A stretch of 57,221 nt of DNA from Lachnospiraceae bacterium (GTDB lineage: Bacteria > Bacillota > Clostridia > Lachnospirales > Lachnospiraceae): the NCBI GenBank assembly GCA_017438305.1, contig JAFRVX010000009.1, forward strand, positions 1 to 57,221. The letters are read 5' to 3'. Below the pieces are notes generated by a model. That model saw only the letters and a list, made by a program, of their open reading frames with translations. It was not told where the DNA came from and ran no database searches. Position 1 is the first letter of the stretch. Each line of letters begins with the position of its first letter. Position numbers and translations under genes: made by a program. Positions 33,118-41,873 of the stretch are shown one piece after another.

Positions 33118-33794
33118 TTCTGTATACCCCTTTCCAGAGAAGGCGCCAGCGCAAGAAACGCCGCCGCCAGTATGGCATACGGAATATACCATATTGCCTG
33201 AGTCATAACCTGATAACACCACATCAGGTTTTCGACGGTCGTGCCGAGAGCCAGCAGCAGCGATACCGCATGGAATGCTCTCAGAGCGGACAAGAAGTCG
33301 GAATATTTTCTGGGTATGATCAGATGTTTCAGGCTGTAATATGCCGATAAACCCACGAAAAGTTCCTCTGTCGCGCAGGTGATCAGCCTGCCGGGGAGCG
33401 ACGGCGTTGTCAGGATCACGACCGCAGCCGCCACCGTGACAAGAGGCGCGGCAAGGGCCGCCAGCCGGTACTTTCTGAGTTCTGCGGAACCATCGTCCAT
33501 AAGAGAATCGATCGTGCCGTAATTGGCGGAAAAAAGAAACAGATAACATCCGATAGTTCCGAACGTACCGATCTGGAAGGTCTGGGTAAGATCTCCGATG
33601 ACCATATACTGGACAAAGCCGTATAAACGTTCCAGGAACATGCATCCCAGCGCGCAGCCCACCATTTTCAGATACAGGGCTTTCCTGGGTTTGAAAAATC
33701 TGATCAGTGAATAGACAAAGCCGATCAGCGAGGCTACACAGAGTATACCGCTGCAGATCTGCTCAATATCACGACTTAACACCCTTACCTCCAT
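33105..33794 (-). CDS. Polytopic membrane protein, first gene of the envelope operon
   Basis: About 229 aa with some seven predicted membrane segments (for example ICSGILCVASLIGFVYSLI and YIPYAILAAAFLALAP) and short loops. I do not recognise a family. An ECATEELFVGLS-like stretch (CATEELFVGLSAYYS) superficially recalls protease glutamates, but other motifs are missing. The start at 33794 follows GAAGAAAG; the frame can extend to 33887 but that part looks non-coding. Its end overlaps the PrsW-like gene by 13 bp, so the two proteins are probably made together. A candidate promoter lies about 105 bp upstream. Confidence 0.65.
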   Translation of the reverse strand: MEVRVLSRDIEQICSGILCVASLIGFVYSLIRFFKPRKALYLKMVGCALGCMFLERLYGFVQYMVIGDLTQTFQIGTFGTIGCYLFLFSANYGTIDSLMDDGSAELRKYRLAALAAPLVTVAAAVVILTTPSLPGRLITCATEELFVGLSAYYSLKHLIIPRKYSDFLSALRAFHAVSLLLALGTTVENLMWCYQVMTQAIWYIPYAILAAAFLALAPSLERGIQKWNV

Positions 33795-33898
33795 AATTCT
33801 TTCTTCAGGCTGCGGACCGGATGCCGTAATCTTAAGTCTCTGCTGTCCGAACCCGTCCGGTCCTCCGGCCTGATGTGTGTTTAACATTGTTTATATAA

Positions 33899-33926
33899 AC
33901 TATATCATCAAAAAGTCTGTAATCAA
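33899..33926 (-). promoter_or_regulatory. Candidate promoter of the envelope-protein operon
   Basis: On the minus strand TTGATT (33921-33926) is spaced 16 bp from TATAGT (33899-33904). It stands back to back with the promoter of the plus-strand lipoprotein gene, about 30 bp away, so a regulator bound here could act on both. Confidence 0.45.
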
Positions 33927-33955
33927 AGGTGGTGGAACATTTCGTTCCCTCCCAC

Positions 33956-33984
33956 TTGTATTTCAGCCCGTCTTATTCTATAAT
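33956..33984 (+). promoter_or_regulatory. Sigma-A-type promoter of the lipoprotein gene
   Basis: TTGTAT (33956-33961), a 17-bp spacer and a consensus TATAAT (33979-33984). The start codon at 34072 is about 80 bp downstream, leaving a short untranslated leader with an AAAGGAGAAGAAAAGAC ribosome site. Confidence 0.65.
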
Positions 33985-34071
33985 CTGTACCCGTAATCAC
34001 CGGCAGAACTCTGTCTGAAGTTATCGTTTTCGGAAATACTGCCGAGAAAGATTCAAAGGAGAAGAAAAGAC

Positions 34072-34638
34072 ATGAAAAAAATCACAGCACTGATTCTTAT
34101 TCTGACCCTGGCCCTGGTTTTTGCGGCCTGCGGAAAAACGGAAACCCCGACAACAACACCTGCAGCTTCCACTCCGGCCGCTACTGAATCCGCCGAGCCC
34201 ACGAATGAAGACGCTGCTGAAAAGCTTCTGGATGTTATTCCCTTCGCCAACGACGGTGAGCTCTATTTTGACATCAAGGTCGGCGACGCGATCAAGGATT
34301 TTGCCGCGAAGGTAGACGGAGAGGCCGTGCCGGCTTCCGGCGGAGCCGTGAAGTACACGGAAAACAGCAAGCTCGAATTTACCGGCACCGGTGATGCAGA
34401 CAAATCCGTGAACGTCTATATCATCATGGCAACCAAAGAGTCCGGTAAATATTCCTGCACCCAGTCCATCCAAAAAGGTCTGGACGCCGATGTGGTCTTA
34501 GAACGCCTTCCGAATACCATTTCCCGGGTTCTCGCCGGTACCGCAAAGGTATATGTTGCCATTACGCAGGATCCTAAAGGCTGGGATCATAACCTTGATG
34601 AAAAACTGAATGCATTCCTGGATCCCCTCAGCAACTGA
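34072..34638 (+). CDS. Small secreted lipoprotein
   Basis: 188 aa. Signal peptide with lipobox LVFAAC (lipidated Cys at residue 20), a Thr/Pro/Ala/Glu linker to about residue 48, then a mature domain of about 140 aa that I do not recognise (LLDVIPFANDGELYFDIKVG at its start). It should be tethered to the outer face of the membrane. It is divergent from the envelope-protein operon and could belong to the same system, though no sequence link proves that. The ribosome site and promoter are strong. The stop codon lies inside a tandem repeat that continues into the 3' region before a terminator. Confidence 0.75.
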   Translation: MKKITALILILTLALVFAACGKTETPTTTPAASTPAATESAEPTNEDAAEKLLDVIPFANDGELYFDIKVGDAIKDFAAKVDGEAVPASGGAVKYTENSKLEFTGTGDADKSVNVYIIMATKESGKYSCTQSIQKGLDADVVLERLPNTISRVLAGTAKVYVAITQDPKGWDHNLDEKLNAFLDPLSN

Positions 34639-34737
34639 GATCGGGAAGCAGCTGAGATCATGAAACAGCTGAGATCATGAAGCAACTGAGATCATGAAGC
34701 AACTGAGATCAGAAAACAGCTGAGATCATGAAGCAAA
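34634..34737. repeat. 17-bp tandem repeats after the lipoprotein gene
   Basis: About six imperfect units of CTGAGATCATGAAGCAA; the first unit carries the stop codon of the lipoprotein. They end at the terminator hairpin. Confidence 0.8.
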
Positions 34738-34740
34738 AAA

Positions 34741-34782
34741 CAGGCAGGAAAGCCGCATCGACGGCCTCCTGCCTGTTTTTTT
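34741..34782 (+). terminator. Rho-independent terminator after the lipoprotein gene
   Basis: CAGGCAGGA...TCCTGCCTG, extended by CCG/CGG inside the stem, is followed by a run of seven T residues. Confidence 0.9.
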
Positions 34783-34839
34783 GATGTATATCCGAAAGAG
34801 TACATTCCTGACGGGTTATCTTCTCATATAAACCCCGGC

Positions 34840-34906
34840 AAAAAAAGAACTTCCGATCATCTCACCTGCCCTTGATCAGCAAAGGTTTTGACGATCAGAA
34901 GTTCCG
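34840..34906 (-). terminator. Terminator downstream of tRNA-Ala
   Basis: On the minus strand GGAACTTCTGATC and GATCGGAAGTTC pair around a 40-nt loop, followed by a T-run (A-run 34841-34846 on plus). It begins 7 nt after the tRNA 3' end. Confidence 0.65.
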
Positions 34907-34912
34907 TAATGA

Positions 34913-34985
<73 letters not shown>

Positions 34986-35048
34986 AACACAAGGGACATT
35001 ATACCATAAAAACCGGGGAGGTCAAGGGTTTTTTTTATTTTCTGCGAA

Positions 35049-35144
35049 CCTCATCCGTCATGCTCCGCATGACACCTTCCCCAGAGGGGAAGGCAGCCTC
35101 ATCCACCACCTTCGGTGGTCCCCCTTCCCCAGAGGGGAAGGCTT
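35049..35144. repeat. REP-like hairpin pair
   Basis: Two units, each a CCTCATCC head, a short variable hairpin (GTCATGC/GCATGAC; CCACC/GGTGG) and a shared CTTCCCC-AGA-GGGGAAG hairpin. They abut the stop of the ABC permease gene at 35144. Confidence 0.85.
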
Positions 35145-36538
35145 CAGTTTTTCAGAAGGGCTGGGATGTCCTTCAGCTTCGGGACGTTGCCTTTGTAGAG
35201 GGACATGGCTTTATAGGCCCGGCCTGCTATCCGGACAAAGACCAGGGATAACAGAACAGTGACCAGGATCGATGCCAGCCCTGAGACCAGGCTGATCTTT
35301 CCCAGCAGCAGTCTGGCGGGCGTGATCATGATGGCGGTGAAGGGTACGAAGTCGTACCAGGCAGCGCCTGTGGACATTTCGCCCTGCATAAAGCCTACGC
35401 GGATGCCTACAAACATGCTGACGACCAGGAGGATCGTGAAAATGCCGATGGTGGACGCCAGTTCTTCCTGCTTGGACGCAAAGGAACCGCAGATCCCGGC
35501 CAGGCAGCAGTACATGAAGAAGCCCGCTGCCACCAGAATGACGGCCAGGAGGATATTCGGCAGAGTAAAGGCCCCGGAAGCGCTCTTCAGAAGATCAAAG
35601 ATCCTGTACAGGCCGGGCAGCTTCGCGCCGGGGATCAGGCCCACGGCCACTCTTCCCGCGGCAAAGCCCAGAACCAGGGCGATCACCCAGATCACAAACT
35701 GGATCAGGGCAGCAGCCCAGCAGGCCAGCACTTTTCCCAGCACCATGCTCTCGGGCTTTACAGAGGTCAGGAACGTGTCCATAAGCTTGGAGGTCTTTTC
35801 CAGGATGACGGAGGTCGCGCTGCTCTGTCCGTAATAAAGGACCAGGAAGTAGATCAGCATGACATTCACATAGGGAAGGATCATACTGAAGATATGCCGC
35901 ATTTCTTCCGCTGCCGCCTGCTCTTCACTCATGCTCTCTTCCGGAGCATCGGGAAGGTCTGTGCGCACCGTCACCGCTTTCATGGCGGCTTCCAGCGCTT
36001 TCGCATCCCGGGTCAGAAGATAAGGCAGATACGTTGATGCCGTATCGGAAAGAAACATGGCTTTTTCCTCGGGAAGGGCCGAGCCCTCCGGCCGGAGCGC
36101 CTGCACCATGATGTCATCCTGCCGGTCCGTCACGGAGAGCACCAGGGCATCCGGCGTTTCTGCCGCCGCCTTGAAAGCCTCTTCCAGGCTCTTTTTCTGA
36201 TAAAAGACCGCCTGGGTCATTTCCGGAAACCCGGTCTCTTCAAAGTTGTCCGCCGAACGCAGGGATTCGGGAAGGACACAGAAAACGGCTTTGATCCCGT
36301 CGGCACTGTAAAGATCCTCCGAAGGAACGGCAGGAGCATCGTCCTGACCGGGTACGATATCCGTTCCGGCGTCGGTCCCCGCCTGGCTGCCGGATCCTCT
36401 GGTGCTGCTTATGACGACGCCCAGAAAGGGTCCGAAGAACAGAAGAAGCGCCATGACCACCGTCAGGATCTTCACACTCTTTATATTCAGCTGCTGTTTC
36501 AGCGTAAAGGTAAAAATCTGTTTCAGGCCTTTCATCAC
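35144..36538 (-). CDS. ABC-2 type transporter permease (NatB-like), second subunit
   Basis: 464 aa. One membrane segment near the N-terminus (about 24-45), a large extracytoplasmic domain, then about six C-terminal membrane segments (from LPYVNVMLIYFLVLYYG on), the layout of NatB and related ABC-2 exporters. EKTSKLMDTFLTSVKPESMV before the second membrane block is a family signature shared with the companion permease. It works with the other permease and the ATPase at 37849 to export Na+, a peptide or a drug; the cargo cannot be told. It follows the first permease with no gap. Confidence 0.85.
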   Translation of the reverse strand: MMKGLKQIFTFTLKQQLNIKSVKILTVVMALLLFFGPFLGVVISSTRGSGSQAGTDAGTDIVPGQDDAPAVPSEDLYSADGIKAVFCVLPESLRSADNFEETGFPEMTQAVFYQKKSLEEAFKAAAETPDALVLSVTDRQDDIMVQALRPEGSALPEEKAMFLSDTASTYLPYLLTRDAKALEAAMKAVTVRTDLPDAPEESMSEEQAAAEEMRHIFSMILPYVNVMLIYFLVLYYGQSSATSVILEKTSKLMDTFLTSVKPESMVLGKVLACWAAALIQFVIWVIALVLGFAAGRVAVGLIPGAKLPGLYRIFDLLKSASGAFTLPNILLAVILVAAGFFMYCCLAGICGSFASKQEELASTIGIFTILLVVSMFVGIRVGFMQGEMSTGAAWYDFVPFTAIMITPARLLLGKISLVSGLASILVTVLLSLVFVRIAGRAYKAMSLYKGNVPKLKDIPALLKN

Positions 36539-37852
36539 TTATGCCTCCTCCTTCCGCGCCATTTTCACAATGTCAGTCAGCTTCAGCCTGGCCCCGTTGT
36601 AAATGATCAGCCGGCTGTACACCCGGGCGCTCAGCCGGATCAGCAGATAAATGCAGATGAGCTGCAGCAGCCAGGAAAGGGCCACGATGCCGAAACCGAT
36701 GGTACCCCTCATAAAGCTCATGGGCGCCGTAAACAGGGACGTGACCGGAAGCAGGCACAGCACGGTGTTCAGCTTTCCGGAGCCTCCGATATTGGCAAAA
36801 AGGGATATCATATAGCCGGCCATGATCAGCAGCATGCTGACGGACATGGCGCCGCTGGCTTCTTCCATATTGGAGCAGCCCGCTCCCGAAACGCCGCTTA
36901 AAAGGCCGAAGAAAACATAGCCTAAAATACTGGTGATCAGAACCACCGCGATGCCGGAGCCGGTTATCCTGATGTTCATGATCATCTGCGCGATGCCGGT
37001 GACCTGGGACAGGTCCATAAAGCGGGACGTGATGAAATACGACAGCAGCATGCCGCCGATAAGGAGGGCCATATAAATGACGACGTATACCAGCACCGCC
37101 AGGACCTTGCCGAAAAGCAGGGCCGCGGGCTTTACGCTGACCATCAGAAGATCCACCAGTTTCGAGGATTTTTCTTCAATGACCGTCCGGATGATGAAGC
37201 TTACCGAATAGATACAGAACATCATCAGGATGATGGAATACCCCATCTGGGAATAATAGTCGGAATCATTGAAGGAAAACTCCTCTTCCGGTTCTTCCCC
37301 GGAGTTTTCATCTCCCTGGACACCGTAGGCGCTGAACACAGGCTTCTGAAGAAAAGCCGCCGCCTCTTCGCTGAGGCCGGCCTCCTTCAGGACCTGTCCG
37401 TTGACATACTGTCTGACCTGTCCCGCCAGAAGCTGGACAGAATAAGTGCTGAGTTTCTTTCCGGCAGTTACCACCGCAACCGCCAGGCCTTCCTCGGTTT
37501 TTTCCACCCGGAGGCCTTCCGCATCTGTTTCATCCTCCGGACAGATGCCGGACGTGACCGTGAGTCCGTTGTAGTCCCCGGTCCCGTTAAGATATGCTGG
37601 CAGTCCCGTAAGATCCAGGTCTGTTTTGTTTTCTATATACAGGGTCTTGACGGAGGCGTTCTCGTTAAAGAAACTGCCGCCTCCCACCAGGGCCGTGAGG
37701 GGCACCGAGATCAGCGCAAAAAGCACCATGATGATCATGGAGACGATATTGCCCTTGGCTTTAAGCAGCTGGGTCAGGGTAAAGGAAAAGACCTGGCCGG
37801 TTCCCCTGAATTCATCCTTAATATTCATGGAATTCACCTGCCTTCTTTTCAA
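36539..37852 (-). CDS. ABC-2 type transporter permease (NatB-like), first subunit
   Basis: 437 aa. Same plan as its neighbour: N-terminal membrane segment (about 35-58), extracytoplasmic domain about 60-210, then about six membrane segments. It also has the EEKSSKLVDLLMVSVKPAAL motif between the first and second C-terminal segments. The two permeases are clearly related and probably form a heterodimer. Its start overlaps the ATPase stop by 4 bp and its stop touches the start of the second permease, so the three genes form a tight exporter operon. Confidence 0.85.
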   Translation of the reverse strand: MKRRQVNSMNIKDEFRGTGQVFSFTLTQLLKAKGNIVSMIIMVLFALISVPLTALVGGGSFFNENASVKTLYIENKTDLDLTGLPAYLNGTGDYNGLTVTSGICPEDETDAEGLRVEKTEEGLAVAVVTAGKKLSTYSVQLLAGQVRQYVNGQVLKEAGLSEEAAAFLQKPVFSAYGVQGDENSGEEPEEEFSFNDSDYYSQMGYSIILMMFCIYSVSFIIRTVIEEKSSKLVDLLMVSVKPAALLFGKVLAVLVYVVIYMALLIGGMLLSYFITSRFMDLSQVTGIAQMIMNIRITGSGIAVVLITSILGYVFFGLLSGVSGAGCSNMEEASGAMSVSMLLIMAGYMISLFANIGGSGKLNTVLCLLPVTSLFTAPMSFMRGTIGFGIVALSWLLQLICIYLLIRLSARVYSRLIIYNGARLKLTDIVKMARKEEA

Positions 37853-38886
37853 TAGCTTTCCTGGTCTTCATGGACTTCGCCGACCTTTTCCACGAAGATC
37901 TCATGAAGGGAAGGTTCCCTGAGATCAAAGGTGATCACGGGGACCTTTGCGCTCATCAGCTGGAAAAGAAGGGCATTCGCCTGTTCTTCTCCCTTTACCT
38001 TAAGCTGATACTCCTGCTCCTTCTCACTGAGTACCACAGCGCCGGATCTTTCGATGAAGGGTCTCGCATCGCCCTCGCACTTAAGATGCAGGTTCACCCG
38101 GCCGTAGCTTTTCTTGATATCATTAAGATTGCCCTGGAGCACCGTCCGGGAACGGTCCAGGATCGTAATGTCCGTACAGAATTCTTCCACTGTGGCCATC
38201 TGGTGGCTGGACATGATCAGGTATTTGCCTTTCGCGATCTCTTCCCGGATCACGTCCCGGATCAGGTCCGTATTCACGGGATCCAGGCCTGAAAGCGGCT
38301 CATCCAGGATGATGAGTTCCGGATCCGAAAGCATGGCGGCCATGAACTGGATCTTCTGCTGATTGCCCTTGGAAAGCTGATCGGCCAGCTTCGGCTTTTC
38401 TTTTTTCCGTAAGGCAAGGCCTCTTAAACTGCCCGCCTGGGCAGGGGCCGGGCCGCCTCCCGCAAGGTTCATAGCGCTTCTGTCCGCCAAAGCCCCCGAA
38501 GGCTGGCTTCCCGGATAGAGATATTCCGTAACCTCCAGACGTTCCGCCAGGGACCGGATCCGCTTTTTGGCGTCTTCTTTGGAGACGCCCCTCAAAGAAG
38601 CAAAATAGATCAGCTGTTCCATAAGCCCGTATTTCGGATACAGGCCCCGCTCTTCCGCAAGATAGCCTATATTGCAGCTGTCCACCGTCAGCTCTTTACC
38701 GTTCCATAACGTTTCTCCGCCGTCCCGCTTCAGCATGCCCAGCATCATACGGATAGACGTGGTCTTGCCGGCGCCGTTGGTGCCGAGAAGCGCGTAAACG
38801 CCGGGACCCGGCATCGTAAAACTCAGGTCTTCCACAACAACCTTATCCCCGTACTTCTTATGGAGATGTGAAACCTGAAGACTCAT
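37849..38886 (-). CDS. ABC transporter ATPase (NatA-like) with an extra internal insert
   Basis: 345 aa from the chosen start. Walker A GTNGAGKTT (35-43), signature LSKGNQQ (171-177), Walker B LIILDEP (191-197), D-loop SGLD, H-loop SSHQ. Between the helical subdomain and the signature there are about 40 extra residues (124-166, Gly/Ala/Pro/Ser-rich) absent from usual NatA proteins, where LEVTEY runs almost directly into the signature. The insert DNA (38389-38517) is GC-rich. The start at 38886 is supported by GGGAGG; a longer frame upstream is not credible. A C-terminal extension of about 90 aa matches the NatA family. Confidence 0.85.
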   Translation of the reverse strand: MSLQVSHLHKKYGDKVVVEDLSFTMPGPGVYALLGTNGAGKTTSIRMMLGMLKRDGGETLWNGKELTVDSCNIGYLAEERGLYPKYGLMEQLIYFASLRGVSKEDAKKRIRSLAERLEVTEYLYPGSQPSGALADRSAMNLAGGGPAPAQAGSLRGLALRKKEKPKLADQLSKGNQQKIQFMAAMLSDPELIILDEPLSGLDPVNTDLIRDVIREEIAKGKYLIMSSHQMATVEEFCTDITILDRSRTVLQGNLNDIKKSYGRVNLHLKCEGDARPFIERSGAVVLSEKEQEYQLKVKGEEQANALLFQLMSAKVPVITFDLREPSLHEIFVEKVGEVHEDQESY

Positions 38887-38972
38887 ATCTCTGTTCCTCC
38901 CATCAAAAGAAAAATATATAACAAGGACTATTCCGGCAGATATTTCTATCCTGTAATGCTCCAGCCTCTGAC

Positions 38973-39052
38973 TGTCAGGTATTCCGACCCTGCAGATGTT
39001 CTGGTCCCCGGGTGTCAGGCATTTCAGCCCCACAGGCGTTTCAGCTTTCTGC
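38973..39052. repeat. Two 40-bp imperfect tandem repeats upstream of the exporter operon
   Basis: Both units begin TGTCAGG.ATT and share CCC and CAG/GTT blocks at the same offsets. The rest of this 317-bp gap (38887-39203) shows no gene. Confidence 0.5.
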
Positions 39053-39203
39053 CATGAGGTAATCGGCAGCAGGCCTCCCGGTCCTGTCAGAACCGGTTTG
39101 TTTTTCTCCGCCGGATGATCCTTTTATGCTCTATCATAGCCTGTTTTTTTCCATAAACAAGCCGGGAATTCTGAGAATTATCCCCGGCTATTTTGCACTT
39201 TGG

Positions 39204-39515
39204 TCATATCAGGTGCTTTTCCGCTACCCTGGTGCAGATCTTCATCATCCGGATCAGGTTTTCACGGTTGTCCGTCAGCAGGTCGTAAACACCGTCTTCG
39301 GAAAGGACGCCACGTTTCAGATCCGCCGGGAGCTTCCCGGCTTCATCGTCTTCAAAATCCTTCATCCAGCGGGCGCCGGCGTAATAATCTTCCAGCTTCT
39401 TCAGTTCCTTTTCGCAGCCTTCAAACGCCTCCAGCGCCTCCGACAGGTCCGAAACCGCTTCCTTTGCCTTGTCAAAGATCCGTTCCATTTCCTGAATTCT
39501 TTCCACCTGGTTCAT
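39204..39515 (-). CDS. DUF4298-like small protein
   Basis: 103 aa, acidic and almost wholly alpha-helical, with heptad character in the first 50 residues (RIQEMERIFDKAKEAVSDLS). The block WMKDFEDDEAGKLPADLKRG followed by VLSEDGVYDLL is what I remember as the DUF4298 signature. No function is established. It has no signal peptide and is likely cytosolic. It lies alone between the exporter and trp operons, about 150 bp downstream of trpA. Confidence 0.7.
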   Translation of the reverse strand: MNQVERIQEMERIFDKAKEAVSDLSEALEAFEGCEKELKKLEDYYAGARWMKDFEDDEAGKLPADLKRGVLSEDGVYDLLTDNRENLIRMMKICTRVAEKHLI

Positions 39516-39670
39516 TCTGTTTTTCCTCTCCGCTTCTGTTTATACGATTTAGGTCTGTTTGTCTTTTCTTTATTTTGTGTTTTTTTCGGTCTGTCTGCTT
39601 TGGCGGCCTGGTCTTTCCGTCTTTCCCGTACGGCCTGTTAAAAATTCAATCAGCCCCGGGGTAAAAAGTC

Positions 39671-40447
39671 TTACAGCGCCCTCAGTGCGTCCTTCATGCT
39701 TTTAACATATTGCCCCACATAAGGCGCGGCCTCTGTTCCATACCGTTCAAGAAGTCTGATGATGGCGGATCCCACAATGGCGCCGTCGGACAGGGAGGCC
39801 ATCTTCGCCGCCTGTTCGGGGGTGGAGATCCCAAAGCCCACCGCGCAGGGAACCGCCGTGTTTTCCCGGACCACCTTCACGATAGAACCGATATCCGTCG
39901 TGATCTCTGTCCGGGTGCCGGTGACGCCCAGGCCGGAAACGATATACAGAAAACCCTCCGCCTCTTTTGCGATCATTGCGATCCGGTTTTCGGAGGTAGG
40001 TGCGATCAGCGAGATCAGGTCCAGCCCGTACTTCCGGCAGAGAGGGGCAAATTCTTCCTTCTCTTCATAAGGCAGGTCCGGCAGGATCAGCCCGTCCATG
40101 CCGACGTCCCGGCAGGTGCTGATAAACCGCTCCGCTCCGTAGGAGAAGACCACGTTGGCATAGGTCATAAAAACCATGGGCGTTTCTATATCATAACGGA
40201 TTTCTTTGACAAAATCAAATATTTTATCTGTTGTGACGCCCCCTGCCAGAGCCCGGATATTGGCCCCCTGAATCACCGGCCCCTCTGCCGTGGGATCTGA
40301 GAAGGGAATGCCCAGTTCGATCAGGTCCGCGCCTGCCTCCGCGGCGGCCTTTACGACCTTTTTTGTGGTCTCAAGATCCGGATCCCCGCAGGTAATAAAA
40401 GGGATAAACGCCTTTCCGTTCCGGAAAGCCTCTTGAATTCTGCTCAT
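39671..40447 (-). CDS. trpA: Tryptophan synthase alpha subunit
   Basis: 258 aa TIM barrel. It cleaves indole-3-glycerol phosphate and passes indole to TrpB. FITCGDPDLETT and LIELGIPFSDPTAEGPVIQG are present; the catalytic Glu (in LIELG) is kept, but the residue matching the second acid (Asp60 of the Salmonella enzyme) is Glu in TAEGP, a variant I recall in some Clostridia. The phosphate loop is VGFGISTPEQA. AAGGAG precedes the ATG. It is the last gene of the trp operon. Confidence 0.95.
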   Translation of the reverse strand: MSRIQEAFRNGKAFIPFITCGDPDLETTKKVVKAAAEAGADLIELGIPFSDPTAEGPVIQGANIRALAGGVTTDKIFDFVKEIRYDIETPMVFMTYANVVFSYGAERFISTCRDVGMDGLILPDLPYEEKEEFAPLCRKYGLDLISLIAPTSENRIAMIAKEAEGFLYIVSGLGVTGTRTEITTDIGSIVKVVRENTAVPCAVGFGISTPEQAAKMASLSDGAIVGSAIIRLLERYGTEAAPYVGQYVKSMKDALRAL

Positions 40448-40469
40448 AATAACTCCTTATTCTGCCATA

Positions 40470-40561
40470 TTCCGGTCATTAAAGTCCCGGCATTTCCTTT
40501 TCAGGGATCTCCGGTCATCTAAGTCCCGACATTTCCATTTCCGGGATCTCCGGTCAGATCT
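40470..40561. repeat. 39-40-bp tandem repeats between trpB and trpA
   Basis: Two full units beginning TCCGGTCAT and ending GGGATC, plus a partial third (TCCGGTCAGATC). They occupy most of the 131-bp spacer between the two subunit genes, which are normally adjacent. Confidence 0.75.
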
Positions 40562-40578
40562 GTCCGGCTTTTACAGGT

Positions 40579-41769
40579 TCATTCATAGATCTCTTCTCCC
40601 CGATAGCGGGCTATTGCCGCCACGTCCTTGTCGCCCCGGCCGGAAAGCGTGATGACAATGATCTTGTCCCGCCCCATTTCCGGCGCGATTTTCAGGGCAT
40701 GGGCCACAGCATGGGCGGATTCGATGGCCGGGATGATCCCCTCCGTCCGGGACAGGACCTCGAAGGCATTGACGGCTTCATCGTCGGTAACGGCTACGTA
40801 TTCAGCCCGGCCGATGTCATGAAGCCAGGCGTGTTCCGGCCCTACACCGGGATAGTCAAGTCCGGCGGAGATCGAATAGACCGGCGCGATCTGCCCGTAT
40901 TCATCCTGGCAGAAGTAGGATTTCATCCCGTGAAAGATGCCGACGCTCCCGGTATTCATGGTAGCCGCGGTTTCAAAGGTATCAATCCCCCGGCCTGCGG
41001 CCTCGCAGCCGATCAACCTTACCTCCCGGTCTTCGATGAAGTGATAGAAGCTGCCGATGGCATTGGAGCCGCCGCCCACACAGGCCAGCACCGCATCCGG
41101 AAGCCGTCCTTCCTTCTCCAGGATCTGTTCTTTGATCTCTTTGGAGATCACCGCCTGAAAATCCCGGACGATCGTGGGGAAGGGATGGGGCCCCATCACA
41201 GATCCCAGACAATAGTGGGTATCCGAAATACGGGAGGTCCACTCCCGCATGGCTTCCGACACCGCATCCTTTAAGGTTGCCGTCCCGGTCTTAACGGGTA
41301 CGACTTCCGCGCCGAGAAGCTTCATGCGGTAAACGTTCAGCGCCTGACGCTTCGTATCCTCTTCTCCCATAAAGACCACGCATTCCATGCCCATCAGGGC
41401 TGCTGCCGTGGCAGTGGCCACGCCGTGCTGCCCCGCCCCGGTCTCCGCGATCAGCCTGGTCTTCCCCATTTTCTTCGCCAGCAGCGCCTGTCCCAGCACG
41501 TTGTTGATCTTATGGGCGCCGGTATGATTCAGATCCTCCCGTTTCAGGTAGATCTTCGCACCGCCCAGGGTCTCCGTCAGCTTCTTCGCATAATACAGAC
41601 GGGAAGGCCGCCCGGCATATTCATTGAAGAGTTCCTGAAGCTCCCGGTTGAAATCCGGGTCGTTTTTATAATGATTATAGGCTTTCTCCAGTTCAATGAC
41701 CGCATTCATCAAAGTTTCCGGTATATACTGGCCGCCGTAGATGCCAAACCGGCCGTCTGGGTTTGTCAT
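40579..41769 (-). CDS. trpB: Tryptophan synthase beta subunit
   Basis: 396 aa, the standard length. PLP enzyme that joins indole and serine. The Schiff-base lysine lies in [37 protein letters not shown] and the phosphate-binding loop [10 protein letters not shown] are typical. [20 protein letters not shown]-type C-terminal sequence ([20 protein letters not shown]) and the final SGRGDKD are conserved. AAAGGAAG precedes the ATG. It is separated from trpA by tandem repeats and from trpF by about 100 bp. Confidence 0.97.
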   Translation of the reverse strand: MTNPDGRFGIYGGQYIPETLMNAVIELEKAYNHYKNDPDFNRELQELFNEYAGRPSRLYYAKKLTETLGGAKIYLKREDLNHTGAHKINNVLGQALLAKKMGKTRLIAETGAGQHGVATATAAALMGMECVVFMGEEDTKRQALNVYRMKLLGAEVVPVKTGTATLKDAVSEAMREWTSRISDTHYCLGSVMGPHPFPTIVRDFQAVISKEIKEQILEKEGRLPDAVLACVGGGSNAIGSFYHFIEDREVRLIGCEAAGRGIDTFETAATMNTGSVGIFHGMKSYFCQDEYGQIAPVYSISAGLDYPGVGPEHAWLHDIGRAEYVAVTDDEAVNAFEVLSRTEGIIPAIESAHAVAHALKIAPEMGRDKIIVITLSGRGDKDVAAIARYRGEEIYE

Positions 41770-41873
41770 GGTATCTTCCTTTCATACTGTGATAAGGGTT
41801 ATGCTTTCTGTTTATCGGCTGCATATCAGCCGTATAAACTGTTAATCCCATTCCATGGAACTGCGGATATATT

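Noticed and set aside
33118-33645. N-terminal extension of the PrsW-like gene by about 175 residues
   Set aside because: This stretch overlaps the coding frame of the upstream membrane protein and has no membrane or family character.
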